From contig NZ_JARPQB010000017.1 of the NCBI RefSeq assembly GCF_029478665.1, forward strand, positions 1 through 64,000: a DNA stretch of 64,000 nucleotides. Reading direction: 5' to 3'. Source of the DNA: Pseudomonas entomophila (GTDB taxonomy: Bacteria > Pseudomonadota > Gammaproteobacteria > Pseudomonadales > Pseudomonadaceae). A program made the translations under genes and the position numbers. Under the pieces are notes generated by a model that saw nothing but the letters and a program-made list of their open reading frames with translations, did not search any database and was not told where the DNA came from. Shown here in pieces: positions 18,322-27,264 of the stretch (position 1 is its first letter; each line of letters opens with the position of its first letter).

Positions 18322-18687
18322 ACCATGGTCGTGTAGAGGTTTCTCGATGATCTTTTCTGCCCACTGGGGCAGGTTGTCGTGTTACACGAGTCCAGACGAA
18401 ATGCAACCCCTAGCGGGTTGACTTTTTCATTTGCCGCGTTTTGAAAAACTATTTTTCATGGTGAGGAACACCCTTTGCTTAGTCCAGACCGTCCATTCGC
18501 CCCGTAAACATTGGGTTTGTCATGAAAGGCGAATGCGTAGCGTCGATTGGGTATCGGGGTTTATCCGAGTTTTGCGGTGGGTTATTCTAGGTTATCCAAT
18601 GTAGCTCAATGCCCTCGGCCATCGCCTTGATTGGAGTCCTGCTGTGCATCGCTGGGGGTAGGATTAAGCACCCTTACTCCTTGTCTA
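18322..18687. other. Intergenic right edge of the island
   Basis: These 366 bases separate the last island feature from the LysR gene of the valine cluster. The first part is AT-rich with mixed composition; the GC-rich core sequence resumes at about 18.6 kb. I see no open gene, no tRNA and no direct repeat that clearly matches the left edge near 12 kb. Confidence 0.4.
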
Positions 18688-19638
18688 TCAATCCTGAGCA
18701 AAGCGCATTTCCCGCGTCTCCCCCATCAGCAACGGCGCATTGGCCTCGGTCACTTCACGGATGTAATCCCACAGCAAGGTGATCCGCTTCAACTTGCGCA
18801 GATCCTCCCGGCAGTACATCCAGAACTGCCGCGTCACCTCGATCTCCTCCGGCAACACCGTTACCAGCCGCGGATCCTGCGCCGCCAGGAAGCACGGCAG
18901 GATCGCCAGCCCACGCCCCTGCAACGCCGCCGTGTACTGGGCGATCACGCTGGTGCTGCGCAGGTGCGCGTTGGCGTTGGGGATCAGGTTGGCCAGGTAC
19001 AGCAGCTCCGAGCTGAACGCCAGGTCGTCCACATAGCTGATGAACGGGTGGCGCGCCAGATCGGCGACTTCGCGAATCGGCTCATGGCGGTCGAGATAAT
19101 CCTGGGTCGCGTACAGGCGCAGGCGGTAGTCGCACAGCTTGCAGCACACATACGGCCCATGTTCGGGCCGCTCCAGGGCAATGACGATATCCGCCTCGCG
19201 CTTGGACAGGCTGATGAAGTGCGGCAACGGCAGGATATCCACCGAGATCGCCGGCCAGGCATCGACGAAGTGGCTCAGTTGTGGGGTGACGAAAAAGCTG
19301 CCGAAGCCTTCGGTGCAGCCCATGCGCACATGCCCCGACAAGGCCACGCCCGAGCCTGACACCTGCTCGCAGGCCATGTGCAGGGTGCTTTCGATCGACT
19401 CCGCATAGCCCAGCAGACGCTGGCCCTCGGCGGTGAGGACGAAGCCGTTGGTCCGTGATTTCTCGAACAGCAAAGTGCCCAGCGCCCCTTCCAGTGAACC
19501 GATGCGCCGCGACACCGTGGTGTAGTCCACGGCCAGGCGCTTGGCCGCACTGCTGGCCTTGCGGGTGCGCGCTACCTCAAGAAAGAACTTGAGGTCGTCC
19601 CAGTTCAGCGCGCTCAGGGAGGTGAGGTCTTTTTGCAT
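18688..19638 (-). CDS. LysR-family regulator next to mmsAB
   Basis: A 316-residue LysR-type activator. The N-terminal winged helix-turn-helix covers about residues 10-68 (WDDLKFFLEVARTRKASSAA, DYTTVSRRIGSLEG) and an effector-binding domain follows. It is divergently transcribed from mmsA with 133 bases between, so it likely controls the valine-catabolism genes and itself. P. aeruginosa uses an AraC-type MmsR at this place, so the LysR regulator is a group-specific arrangement. The start at 19638 is preferred over 19680 because the sequence from MQKDLTSLSALNWDDL fits the family length, but neither start has a strong ribosome-binding site. Confidence 0.88.
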   Translation of the reverse strand: MQKDLTSLSALNWDDLKFFLEVARTRKASSAAKRLAVDYTTVSRRIGSLEGALGTLLFEKSRTNGFVLTAEGQRLLGYAESIESTLHMACEQVSGSGVALSGHVRMGCTEGFGSFFVTPQLSHFVDAWPAISVDILPLPHFISLSKREADIVIALERPEHGPYVCCKLCDYRLRLYATQDYLDRHEPIREVADLARHPFISYVDDLAFSSELLYLANLIPNANAHLRSTSVIAQYTAALQGRGLAILPCFLAAQDPRLVTVLPEEIEVTRQFWMYCREDLRKLKRITLLWDYIREVTEANAPLLMGETREMRFAQD

Positions 19639-19771
19639 GATGATCCGGTTTTTTTGTGCATTCTTGTTGGATGTTTGCACATCTATACTCGAACTCAGCC
19701 CCTAAGCGCCACCCCGTGTTCGCTCCGGCGTAGGCGTCTTCGTTCCGACAATAATTCCAAGGAGAGCGCAG
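19639..19771. promoter_or_regulatory. Divergent control region lysR / mmsA
   Basis: The 133-base gap between two divergent starts must hold both promoters and the LysR binding site. The mmsA ribosome-binding site AAGGAGAG is clear at about 19758. I could not define a single T-N11-A operator with confidence. Confidence 0.4.
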
Positions 19772-21298
19772 ATGAACGCACCCCAGACCCCCGCCCAGAC
19801 CCAGGTCGAGCAGGTCAAGCTGCTGATCGACGGCCAATGGGTCGAGTCGAAGACCACCGAATGGCGCGACATCGTCAACCCGGCCACGCAACAAGTGTTG
19901 GCGCGGGTGCCGTTCGCCACCGTCGAGGAAGTCGACGCCGCCGTGGCCGCCGCCGAACGCGCCTTCAAGACCTGGCGCGACACCCCCATCGGCGCGCGCA
20001 TGCGCATCATGCTCAAGTTGCAGGCGCTGATCCGCGAGCACAGCAAGCGCATCGCCGTCACGCTCAGCGCCGAGCAGGGCAAGACCATTGCCGACGCCGA
20101 GGGCGATATCTTCCGCGGCCTGGAAGTGGTCGAGCACGCGGCGTCCATCGGCACCCTGCAGATGGGCGAGTTCGCCGAGAACGTCGCCGGCGGTGTCGAC
20201 ACCTACACCCTGCGCCAGCCGATCGGCGTGTGCGCCGGCATCACCCCGTTCAACTTCCCGGCGATGATCCCGCTGTGGATGTTCCCGATGGCCATCGTCT
20301 GTGGCAACACCTTCGTGCTCAAGCCGTCCGAGCAGGACCCGCTGTCGACCATGATGCTGGTCGAGCTGGCGCTGCAGGCCGGCATCCCCGCCGGCGTGCT
20401 CAACGTGGTGCACGGCGGCAAGCAGGTGGTCGATGCGATCTGCACCCACAAGGACATCAAGGCGATCTCGTTCGTCGGTTCGACCGAGGTCGGTACCCAC
20501 GTCTACAACCTGGGCAGCCAGCACGGCAAGCGCGTGCAGTCGATGATGGGCGCCAAGAACCACGCCGTGGTGCTACCCGACGCCAACCGCGTGCAGACCG
20601 TCAACGCCCTGGTCGGCGCCGCCTTCGGCGCGGCCGGCCAACGTTGCATGGCCACCTCGGTGGCGGTGCTGGTGGGCAAGGCCCGCGAGTGGCTGCCGGA
20701 TATCAGGGACGCGGCGAGCAAGCTCAAGGTCAACGCCGGCAACGAGCCAGGCACCGACGTCGGCCCGGTGGTCTCCAAGCGCGCCAAGGAGCGTGTGCTG
20801 GGCTTGATCGAAAGCGGTATCAAGGAAGGCGCCAAGCTCGAGCTCGACGGCCGTGACGTGAAGGTGCAGGGCTACGAGCAAGGCAACTTCATCGGCCCGA
20901 CCCTGTTCTCCGGGGTGAAGACCGACATGCAGGTCTACACCCAGGAAATCTTCGGCCCGGTGCTGGTGACGCTCGAAGTGGACACCCTCGACGAGGCCAT
21001 CGCCCTGGTCAACGCCAACCCGTTTGGTAACGGCACCGGCCTGTTCACCCAAAGCGGCGCGGCGGCGCGCAAGTTCCAGAGCGAGATCGATATCGGCCAG
21101 GTGGGTATCAACATTCCGATCCCGGTGCCGGTGCCGTTCTTCAGCTTCACAGGCTCCCGTGGCTCCAAACTTGGCGATCTCGGCCCGTACGGCAAGCAGG
21201 TGGTGCAGTTCTACACTCAGACCAAGACCGTCACCGCCCGCTGGTTCGACGACGACAGCGTCAACGACGGTGTGAACACCACCATCAGCCTGCGCTAA
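19772..21298 (+). CDS. mmsA: Methylmalonate-semialdehyde dehydrogenase (CoA-acylating)
   Basis: MmsA converts methylmalonate semialdehyde to propionyl-CoA (and malonate semialdehyde to acetyl-CoA) with NAD+ and CoA, the last step of valine catabolism. The 508-residue protein has the aldehyde dehydrogenase fold. The nucleotide-binding motif [12 protein letters not shown] is near residue 233 and the catalytic cysteine is in GAAGQRCMA near residue 292. The N-terminal [14 protein letters not shown] and C-terminal [16 protein letters not shown] are typical of the methylmalonate branch. The ribosome-binding site is AAGGAGAG. mmsB follows 10 bases later. Confidence 0.97.
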   Translation: MNAPQTPAQTQVEQVKLLIDGQWVESKTTEWRDIVNPATQQVLARVPFATVEEVDAAVAAAERAFKTWRDTPIGARMRIMLKLQALIREHSKRIAVTLSAEQGKTIADAEGDIFRGLEVVEHAASIGTLQMGEFAENVAGGVDTYTLRQPIGVCAGITPFNFPAMIPLWMFPMAIVCGNTFVLKPSEQDPLSTMMLVELALQAGIPAGVLNVVHGGKQVVDAICTHKDIKAISFVGSTEVGTHVYNLGSQHGKRVQSMMGAKNHAVVLPDANRVQTVNALVGAAFGAAGQRCMATSVAVLVGKAREWLPDIRDAASKLKVNAGNEPGTDVGPVVSKRAKERVLGLIESGIKEGAKLELDGRDVKVQGYEQGNFIGPTLFSGVKTDMQVYTQEIFGPVLVTLEVDTLDEAIALVNANPFGNGTGLFTQSGAAARKFQSEIDIGQVGINIPIPVPVPFFSFTGSRGSKLGDLGPYGKQVVQFYTQTKTVTARWFDDDSVNDGVNTTISLR

Positions 21299-21308
21299 GG
21301 AGCTCGCC

Positions 21309-22199
21309 ATGCGTATCGCATTCATTGGCCTGGGCAACATGGGCGCGCCCATGGCCCGCAACCTGATCAAGGCCGGCCACCAGCTCAACCTGTTCGACCT
21401 GAACCAGACCGTGCTGGCGGAGCTTGCCGGGCTGGGTGGGCAGGTCAGCGCTTCGCCGAAAGCGGCCGCCGCCGACAGCGAGCTGGTGATCACCATGCTG
21501 CCCGCCGCCGCCCATGTGCGCAGCGTTTACCTGGACGAAGAAACCGGCGTGCTGGCCGGCATCCGCCCCGGCACCCCGACCGTGGATTGCAGCACCATCG
21601 ACCCGCAGACCGCCCGTGAAGTGTCGAAGGCCGCGACGGCCAAAGGCGTCGACATGGGTGACGCGCCGGTCTCCGGCGGTACCGGTGGCGCGGCGGCCGG
21701 CACCCTGACCTTCATGGTTGGCGCCAGCGCCGAGCTGTTCGCCACGCTCCAGCCGGTGCTGGCGCAGATGGGCCGCAATATCGTGCACTGCGGTGAAGTT
21801 GGCACTGGCCAGATCGCCAAGATCTGCAACAACCTGCTGCTGGGCATCTCGATGATCGGTGTGTCCGAGGCCATGGCCCTGGGCAACGCGCTGGGCATCG
21901 ACACCAAGGTGCTGGCCGGCATCATCAACAGCTCGACGGGGCGCTGCTGGAGCTCGGACACCTACAACCCGTGGCCGGGCATCATCGACACCGCCCCGGC
22001 CTCGCGCGGCTACACCGGTGGTTTCGGCGCCGAGCTGATGCTCAAGGACCTGGGGCTGGCCACCGAGGCCGCGCGCCAGGCGCACCAACCGGTGATCCTC
22101 GGCGCGGTGGCCCAGCAGCTGTACCAGGCCATGAGCCTGCGCGGCGAGGGTGGCAAGGACTTCTCGGCGATCGTCGAGGGTTATCGCAAGCAAGACTGA
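21309..22199 (+). CDS. mmsB: 3-hydroxyisobutyrate dehydrogenase
   Basis: MmsB oxidises 3-hydroxyisobutyrate to methylmalonate semialdehyde with NAD+, feeding MmsA in valine breakdown. The 296-residue protein starts with the Rossmann motif IGLGNMGAPMARNL. It has the substrate-binding DAPVSGGTGGAAAGTL near residue 118 and the catalytic-lysine region GQIAKICNNLLLG near residue 168. It follows mmsA closely with an AAGGAGC ribosome-binding site and is followed by a strong hairpin. Confidence 0.97.
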   Translation: MRIAFIGLGNMGAPMARNLIKAGHQLNLFDLNQTVLAELAGLGGQVSASPKAAAADSELVITMLPAAAHVRSVYLDEETGVLAGIRPGTPTVDCSTIDPQTAREVSKAATAKGVDMGDAPVSGGTGGAAAGTLTFMVGASAELFATLQPVLAQMGRNIVHCGEVGTGQIAKICNNLLLGISMIGVSEAMALGNALGIDTKVLAGIINSSTGRCWSSDTYNPWPGIIDTAPASRGYTGGFGAELMLKDLGLATEAARQAHQPVILGAVAQQLYQAMSLRGEGGKDFSAIVEGYRKQD

Positions 22200-22233
22200 C
22201 GGAGCAAGCTGGACTTCATCGCGGGCCGGATGG

Positions 22234-22290
22234 CCTTCCCCCTGTAACTGCGCACCAGGGGGAAGGGTGTCGGGTTCGCGATTTTTTTTT
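22234..22290 (+). terminator. Probable mmsAB terminator
   Basis: A perfect 11-base-pair stem (CCTTCCCCCTG with CAGGGGGAAGG, 11-base loop) at 22234-22266 is followed 15 bases later by a run of nine T residues (22282-22290). The gap between stem and T run is unusual for an intrinsic terminator, but both lie just after the mmsB stop. Confidence 0.6.
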
Positions 22291-22329
22291 GCGTGCGTGG
22301 GGGCCAGCGCGAGATATCGCGTTGGCCTC

Positions 22330-22393
22330 TTCGCCGGCAAGCCGGCTCCTACAGGACCTGCACCGATCCCGTAGGAGCCGGCTTGCCGGCGAA
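22330..22393. repeat. REP pair, GCCGGC-TTGCC class
   Basis: Two inverted copies (TTCGCCGGCAAGCCGGCTCC at 22330 and its complement ending at 22393) sit about 16 bases apart between mmsB and the Tc toxin genes. The rest of this 352-base gap (22200-22551) holds the mmsAB hairpin and no gene. Confidence 0.9.
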
Positions 22394-22551
22394 CCAGGCG
22401 ACCGAGGCTTCATGTTTCAAGCGCCGCGGACCTGGCATTTTTGCCAGTTTCTCGATTCGCGGCACAGGCCTAGCATCCGGCGTAAACCACAACAGCGCTA
22501 CCACGGGTGGGTTGTCGGGTGCGCTCATGTCCAGGATGCCAAGGGGGCAAC

Positions 22552-25500
22552 ATGGCCAAACGCAAAGGTCGCAAACACGTTGCGTTGTTCGAGAGGATTC
22601 TTGATACCGAACCTGGAATCAAAGCCAAGTTCGCCGACATGGATTTATTGCAGGCGTCGATTCTGGACTTGCAGTGCAAGACGCCAACGTCGCTGATGGC
22701 GCTTTACCCCCCGCTTCGAGCGAGCGAGGCGAGGCGGCTCAAGGCGCGCCTTGACGTCGCAGCGGCGGCCATGATGCGTGTGTTCCGGGAAAAGCGCCTG
22801 AGCACAGGCATCCGCCGAGCGGCGGATGAAATGAAGGGGCCCCTGGCGCTGACCAGCGGCCCCACCTTCGAAAACCAGTTCAACCCTTCATGGGCCAATC
22901 ACACCCACCCAGGTGCCGTGGATGCCACCACATCACCGGCGGCCTACCTGATCGACATGCTGACCTTTGCCCGCGAACACATCGAAAGGCAAGGTGATGC
23001 CGACAAAGTCCTGCGTCTGGAGACTCGGCGCCCCGACCTGTTCGACCTGTCGATCGACGAAACAACCATGAACCGTGAGGTGACCCAGGTCGAGATCGTC
23101 AATCATGTCATGGAGCGTGCCATCGACGACCATCGCAAAGCGCATCCGCAGGACCTGGCTTCCGTCGAGGACAAGCTGCTCGACGTGCGGTACCCGTTCA
23201 GGCATTTTCCCTACGAGACCCACTGGGAGCAGATCCGCACAGTACTGGCGTTCAATCAGCTGCACATCAGCGATTTCACGCACCTGTCGGATATCGACAG
23301 CCCCTATTTCATTCAGCCAGGTGCCCACTCGACAATATCGAACATGGCCCTTCAGCAGAACTCCTCGCTGGGGCCGGCATTGCGCGCCATTCTCCTGGAG
23401 CCTTCACCTTTCAGGACCGCAAGTGTCAGTTTCAACCCGCAGACTCGCCGGTTGCTGGCCTTGCCGGCAGGAAATGAGCAACAACACACCGCGCGTCTAT
23501 TGGAAACAGCCAGCAACTTCTACCGCATAAACTTCGGGGTCGCAGGCTACCCGACCTTGCAGAATGTGGTGAACTTCTGTCAGGCACTGGAGTTGACGCA
23601 GGATGGGATGGAGTCGCTGTTCGGCTTGTCTGCGCATGCCCCCTCCTTGTCAGAGAATGCCGGTGGCTCCAGCCTGCCTGTCAGCCCTGGCCTGTTCGGC
23701 GCGCGGTTCCTGAACAGTGGCGAAGAAGATCCTGTTTCAGTCGAAAGTGCCCCTGATGCCCCCGAACACCACCGGTTCCTGAATTTATCCGAGCCCCGCT
23801 GTGACCGGCTCAACCGCCTGGTGCGCCTGGCCCATGCGCTGAAGCTGTCCTACTCGGAAACGGACCAGGTAGTGTGTGCGATTATCGATGCGGAAAGGCA
23901 CGTGCTGGCTGAACTCGGGAGAAGGGAGCCCGAGGAATCGCCGCTGTTGATGACGGTCAACACCGTCAGAGGGTTGGGGCTGTTCCAGTACTTGCAGGCA
24001 CGCTTCTCCTGCAGTGCCGAAGCGTTCGCCGCGCTGATGTCGGATATGGGTGTGTATGCCATCGGTGATAAGCGCAGCCACTTCGACCGAGTGTTCAATA
24101 GCGATACCGTTACGCCGCTGGTGATCGATGGAACGGCATTCAAGCTCAGTGGCGAAGACAGCGAGAGCAAACGCACCATCGATCAATTATGCCGAGGGCT
24201 CGGCATCAACATGGAAACCTTTCGCTACTTGTCGCGCCTGATCATGCAGGGGCAAGGAGGCGAAACACTGACACGTTCGATCACGACCTTCAGTGCGTTC
24301 TATCGGGTTACCTTGTTGGCCAGGCTGCTTTCGATCACAACGATCGAACTGTTGTCGCTTCTGGAAGTGCTGAATCCGGAAGGCCTCTATGCCCTGCAAC
24401 TGGCGGGTGACCCCAGAAACGCCATGTATGAGCACTTCTCGCGGACAGACACCGTCAGCGTCACCTATGCCGTCTGTCAGTGCGTGCTCTGGTGCCAGGA
24501 GCAGCAGCTGCCTATCGCCTGGCTGGTCCAGCAACTGCTGCCGATCGAGACAGTGGACATGGTGCCCCAGGAGTTCAAGACCCTGCTCATGGAGCTCAAG
24601 GGCGACCTGTTGCCTTTTCGCAACTTTGATCAGGACATGGCGGAGGCCGGTGTCCCCGGGTTGGTGAGCAAGCGCTGGCAAGATGTACTGACGAACCTGG
24701 TGGATGAAAATGGCCTGATCAGGGCTACCGGTAGTAGTGCACGGGACTTCGACTATCTCGACTACGAGAACTTCGGCCAACGGGAAGTCAACGCGGTGAT
24801 CGATCAGCTGATCGTCGATTCATCAGGCGACGGGATCGAGTTGCCCGGGTTGGCAGTCGATGAAGTCGAACGCTTGAAAACACTGGTCAAGGGGGTGGTA
24901 CTGCGCATTCGGGTACAGCAATGGGGGGTAGTGCAGGAGCGCTTGTCACACGTGCTGGCGCTCAATGCCGAGAAGGTGATCCCGGTGATCTACTGGGCCG
25001 AAGGAACAGTGCATTCGCTGATGTCGAGTGCAGTGGGCTTCAACCCGGACATCCTCGCGCCCGAGCCCCTGAAAGCAATGATGCCGCTGCTCCTGCGCAT
25101 GAAGAGATGTGCCCAGGTTGCCACCCAGTTCGACTTGAGCCCTGCGTTGTTCTCCAGTGTGCTGAAGGGCTCGGAAAGGTCGCGTTTCAGCCTGAAGAGC
25201 ACAGAGCTGACCTTGCATACCCTGTATTTCCTTGAGCGCTACACGCGCTGCCTGCGTTCGGCCAGGCAAACGGAAGCACAGTTGCTGGGCTATTTTGCCG
25301 CGATCGAGGCACAGGGGGAGTTGACCGCCAATGAACAACGGCTGATCAAGGATATCGCCGCCGACAAGGTCGCGACCTGGTTGGGGTGGGGGATCCGCGA
25401 AGTGCTCGACGTGGCGGCCGAGGTAGCGCCCGATGGCATCATTCGCAATCTGGCGCAACTGCTCACCCTGTTGAATACCCGGCAACTGTGCGAACGCACC

Positions 25501-27222
25501 GGGCTGAGCGCTGTGTCGCTGATGAAGCTCAGTCGGCTCACGGCCTACTCCGATACACACGCCTACCGCAGCGTCGCGCAAGAGATGCTCAGCAGCTTGC
25601 GTCGTGATCCCGAACAGCGCCGTGACGAGGTGGAACTGCGCCAGAGCTTGTCTTCACGGTGCGAAGTGAGCGAATCGCGGTTGATTGCAAAAAAAGATGA
25701 CGGTACCGAAGCCACCACGGTGTCACTGACCTTGCTGGATATGAACAACCAACCGGTATCCGATATTCGGGTGGCCTGGTCCACCGACCTCGGCAAGCTG
25801 CTCGACTTCTACAGCTACACCGACAGGATGGGGGTTGCACAGGTGGTGCTGCAGGCCGGGGAGCAGCAGGGGGTCGCCCATGTGAAGGGGACCTACCTGC
25901 TGGACAGCCAAGCCATCGCGCCTCCGATCATGATCGACTGCGACGAAACCACGTTGGAAGTGGACATCATCGAAGGCAAGCCGGAGGCAGGGGACCTCGA
26001 CAAGTTGGCGGGAGGTGAAGGGGTTTACAGGTTCAGGGCAAGATTGAAGGATATTTACGGCAACGTGGGTATAGACCGTCTGGTGAACTGGGCCAGCAAG
26101 ATCGGGTACTTCGACTCCACCGTTGGGGAAACGCTGACGGACGAAGAGGGCTGGAGCACCATCGAGCTGCGCAGCCGGGAAGCAGGCAAAGGCGAGGTGG
26201 CTGTCTGGTACGCGCCGCTCAATGGCGATCCCGTGGTCTTCGAGGTGGGCTTCGAGGATAAGGCCTATATCAACTCGGTTGTGCTGATGTCATGGGCTGT
26301 TGAGGGTGACGACATTGAGCTCGAGGCAACGGTACTTGGCCTGAACGGCGATCCGTTCAAGTTTCAGAGGATCACGTGGTCCTGCTCTGATCCTAGTGTC
26401 GAAATCGTGGCGGATTCTGAGAGTGGTGATGAAGGCAAGGCAGGGGCTACCTTGAAGGGCGCCATTGCAGGGGAATTGACCGTGACTGCAATCCTGACGA
26501 CGGCAGAACCTGAGCCCAGGTCGTACTACTCAAAAGAGATGTCCATCGACGTATTGGCCAATGCCAGCAACATTACCTATGAGGGTGACGAGCGGTGGCC
26601 AATCGCGGACGGCATCAGCGCTGGCGAGTATGCGGTCCGTGTCGCCAGCTCCGATAACAAACCCGTTGCCAATTACCCGGTCGTCTGGAGTGTCGAGGGC
26701 GGGGAGGTTGAGACCTACCCGATGATTACCGGGCCAGAGGGTATCGCTCGCTTCGCTTTGCGAGGCACAACGCCGGGGCCCAGGACTGTTATCGCAACTG
26801 TGAATGACGGGCCGCCCCACCGCTTCGAAGGTGTCGAATTCATGGTTCCGCTGGACGTGGCAATCACGCTTAAAGAAGAAGCCGGCCCAGACGAACCCAT
26901 TATCGACAAGATCATCCTGATCCAGCCGCAAACGGGCAAGAAGCAGTACACCCTGACCTACCGACTGCCAGACGATCATCCGTTGGTGAAACTGCCCATG
27001 CAGCTTCTCTATTCCGGTCGCGATTCGGACGCCTCACTGGGATTGAAGTTCACGCCGCCACTGGGCTCCGAAAATCCTGTCGTCGCCGGCGTGGTGAGGT
27101 GGACGATCGATTGCGAAAACACGGCACTGCGTGACGAAGTGGAGCTGAAGTTCGGACTTTGGTGCAAGCAGATGATGAAAGCGATAGAGCGTGATGTCGT
27201 CGTCAAACCCTCCCAGGGCTGA
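22552..27222 (+). CDS. Tc toxin A component, N-terminal half (TcaA/TccA-like, VRP1 domain) with Ig-like repeats
   Basis: The product is 1556 residues. The N-terminal part carries the hallmarks of the VRP1/SpvA-type region of insecticidal Tc toxins (SPAAYLIDMLTFAREHIE near residue 125, then RRPDLFDLSIDE and the INFGVAGYPTLQN region). In a Tc complex the A component forms the receptor-binding injection channel. From about residue 1036 to 1440 there are three or four beta-rich segments resembling bacterial Ig-like (Big_1) repeats (LLDMNNQPVSDIRVAWSTD; SSDNKPVANYPVVWSVEGG; TGPEGIARFALRGTTPG), probably for target binding. No signal peptide is visible. ATG 22552 follows AAGGGGGC; the frame is open to 22507. 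The downstream gene supplies the other half. Confidence 0.88.
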   Translation: MAKRKGRKHVALFERILDTEPGIKAKFADMDLLQASILDLQCKTPTSLMALYPPLRASEARRLKARLDVAAAAMMRVFREKRLSTGIRRAADEMKGPLALTSGPTFENQFNPSWANHTHPGAVDATTSPAAYLIDMLTFAREHIERQGDADKVLRLETRRPDLFDLSIDETTMNREVTQVEIVNHVMERAIDDHRKAHPQDLASVEDKLLDVRYPFRHFPYETHWEQIRTVLAFNQLHISDFTHLSDIDSPYFIQPGAHSTISNMALQQNSSLGPALRAILLEPSPFRTASVSFNPQTRRLLALPAGNEQQHTARLLETASNFYRINFGVAGYPTLQNVVNFCQALELTQDGMESLFGLSAHAPSLSENAGGSSLPVSPGLFGARFLNSGEEDPVSVESAPDAPEHHRFLNLSEPRCDRLNRLVRLAHALKLSYSETDQVVCAIIDAERHVLAELGRREPEESPLLMTVNTVRGLGLFQYLQARFSCSAEAFAALMSDMGVYAIGDKRSHFDRVFNSDTVTPLVIDGTAFKLSGEDSESKRTIDQLCRGLGINMETFRYLSRLIMQGQGGETLTRSITTFSAFYRVTLLARLLSITTIELLSLLEVLNPEGLYALQLAGDPRNAMYEHFSRTDTVSVTYAVCQCVLWCQEQQLPIAWLVQQLLPIETVDMVPQEFKTLLMELKGDLLPFRNFDQDMAEAGVPGLVSKRWQDVLTNLVDENGLIRATGSSARDFDYLDYENFGQREVNAVIDQLIVDSSGDGIELPGLAVDEVERLKTLVKGVVLRIRVQQWGVVQERLSHVLALNAEKVIPVIYWAEGTVHSLMSSAVGFNPDILAPEPLKAMMPLLLRMKRCAQVATQFDLSPALFSSVLKGSERSRFSLKSTELTLHTLYFLERYTRCLRSARQTEAQLLGYFAAIEAQGELTANEQRLIKDIAADKVATWLGWGIREVLDVAAEVAPDGIIRNLAQLLTLLNTRQLCERTGLSAVSLMKLSRLTAYSDTHAYRSVAQEMLSSLRRDPEQRRDEVELRQSLSSRCEVSESRLIAKKDDGTEATTVSLTLLDMNNQPVSDIRVAWSTDLGKLLDFYSYTDRMGVAQVVLQAGEQQGVAHVKGTYLLDSQAIAPPIMIDCDETTLEVDIIEGKPEAGDLDKLAGGEGVYRFRARLKDIYGNVGIDRLVNWASKIGYFDSTVGETLTDEEGWSTIELRSREAGKGEVAVWYAPLNGDPVVFEVGFEDKAYINSVVLMSWAVEGDDIELEATVLGLNGDPFKFQRITWSCSDPSVEIVADSESGDEGKAGATLKGAIAGELTVTAILTTAEPEPRSYYSKEMSIDVLANASNITYEGDERWPIADGISAGEYAVRVASSDNKPVANYPVVWSVEGGEVETYPMITGPEGIARFALRGTTPGPRTVIATVNDGPPHRFEGVEFMVPLDVAITLKEEAGPDEPIIDKIILIQPQTGKKQYTLTYRLPDDHPLVKLPMQLLYSGRDSDASLGLKFTPPLGSENPVVAGVVRWTIDCENTALRDEVELKFGLWCKQMMKAIERDVVVKPSQG

Positions 27223-27264
27223 CCGCTGGTCTTTCACCTGGCTCCCCCTTTCGAAGAGGTCTTT

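Noticed and set aside
11842..18687. tRNA gene or att repeat at the island edges
   Set aside because: I looked for a tRNA-like fold with a GGTTCGA-type arm and for direct repeats between about 11.9-12.2 and 18.3-18.7 kb and saw none; this needs a computed search.
19633..20856. 407-residue frame overlapping mmsA in another phase
   Set aside because: It is Arg/Pro/Gly-rich with no motifs; mmsA in the other phase has the complete aldehyde dehydrogenase pattern.
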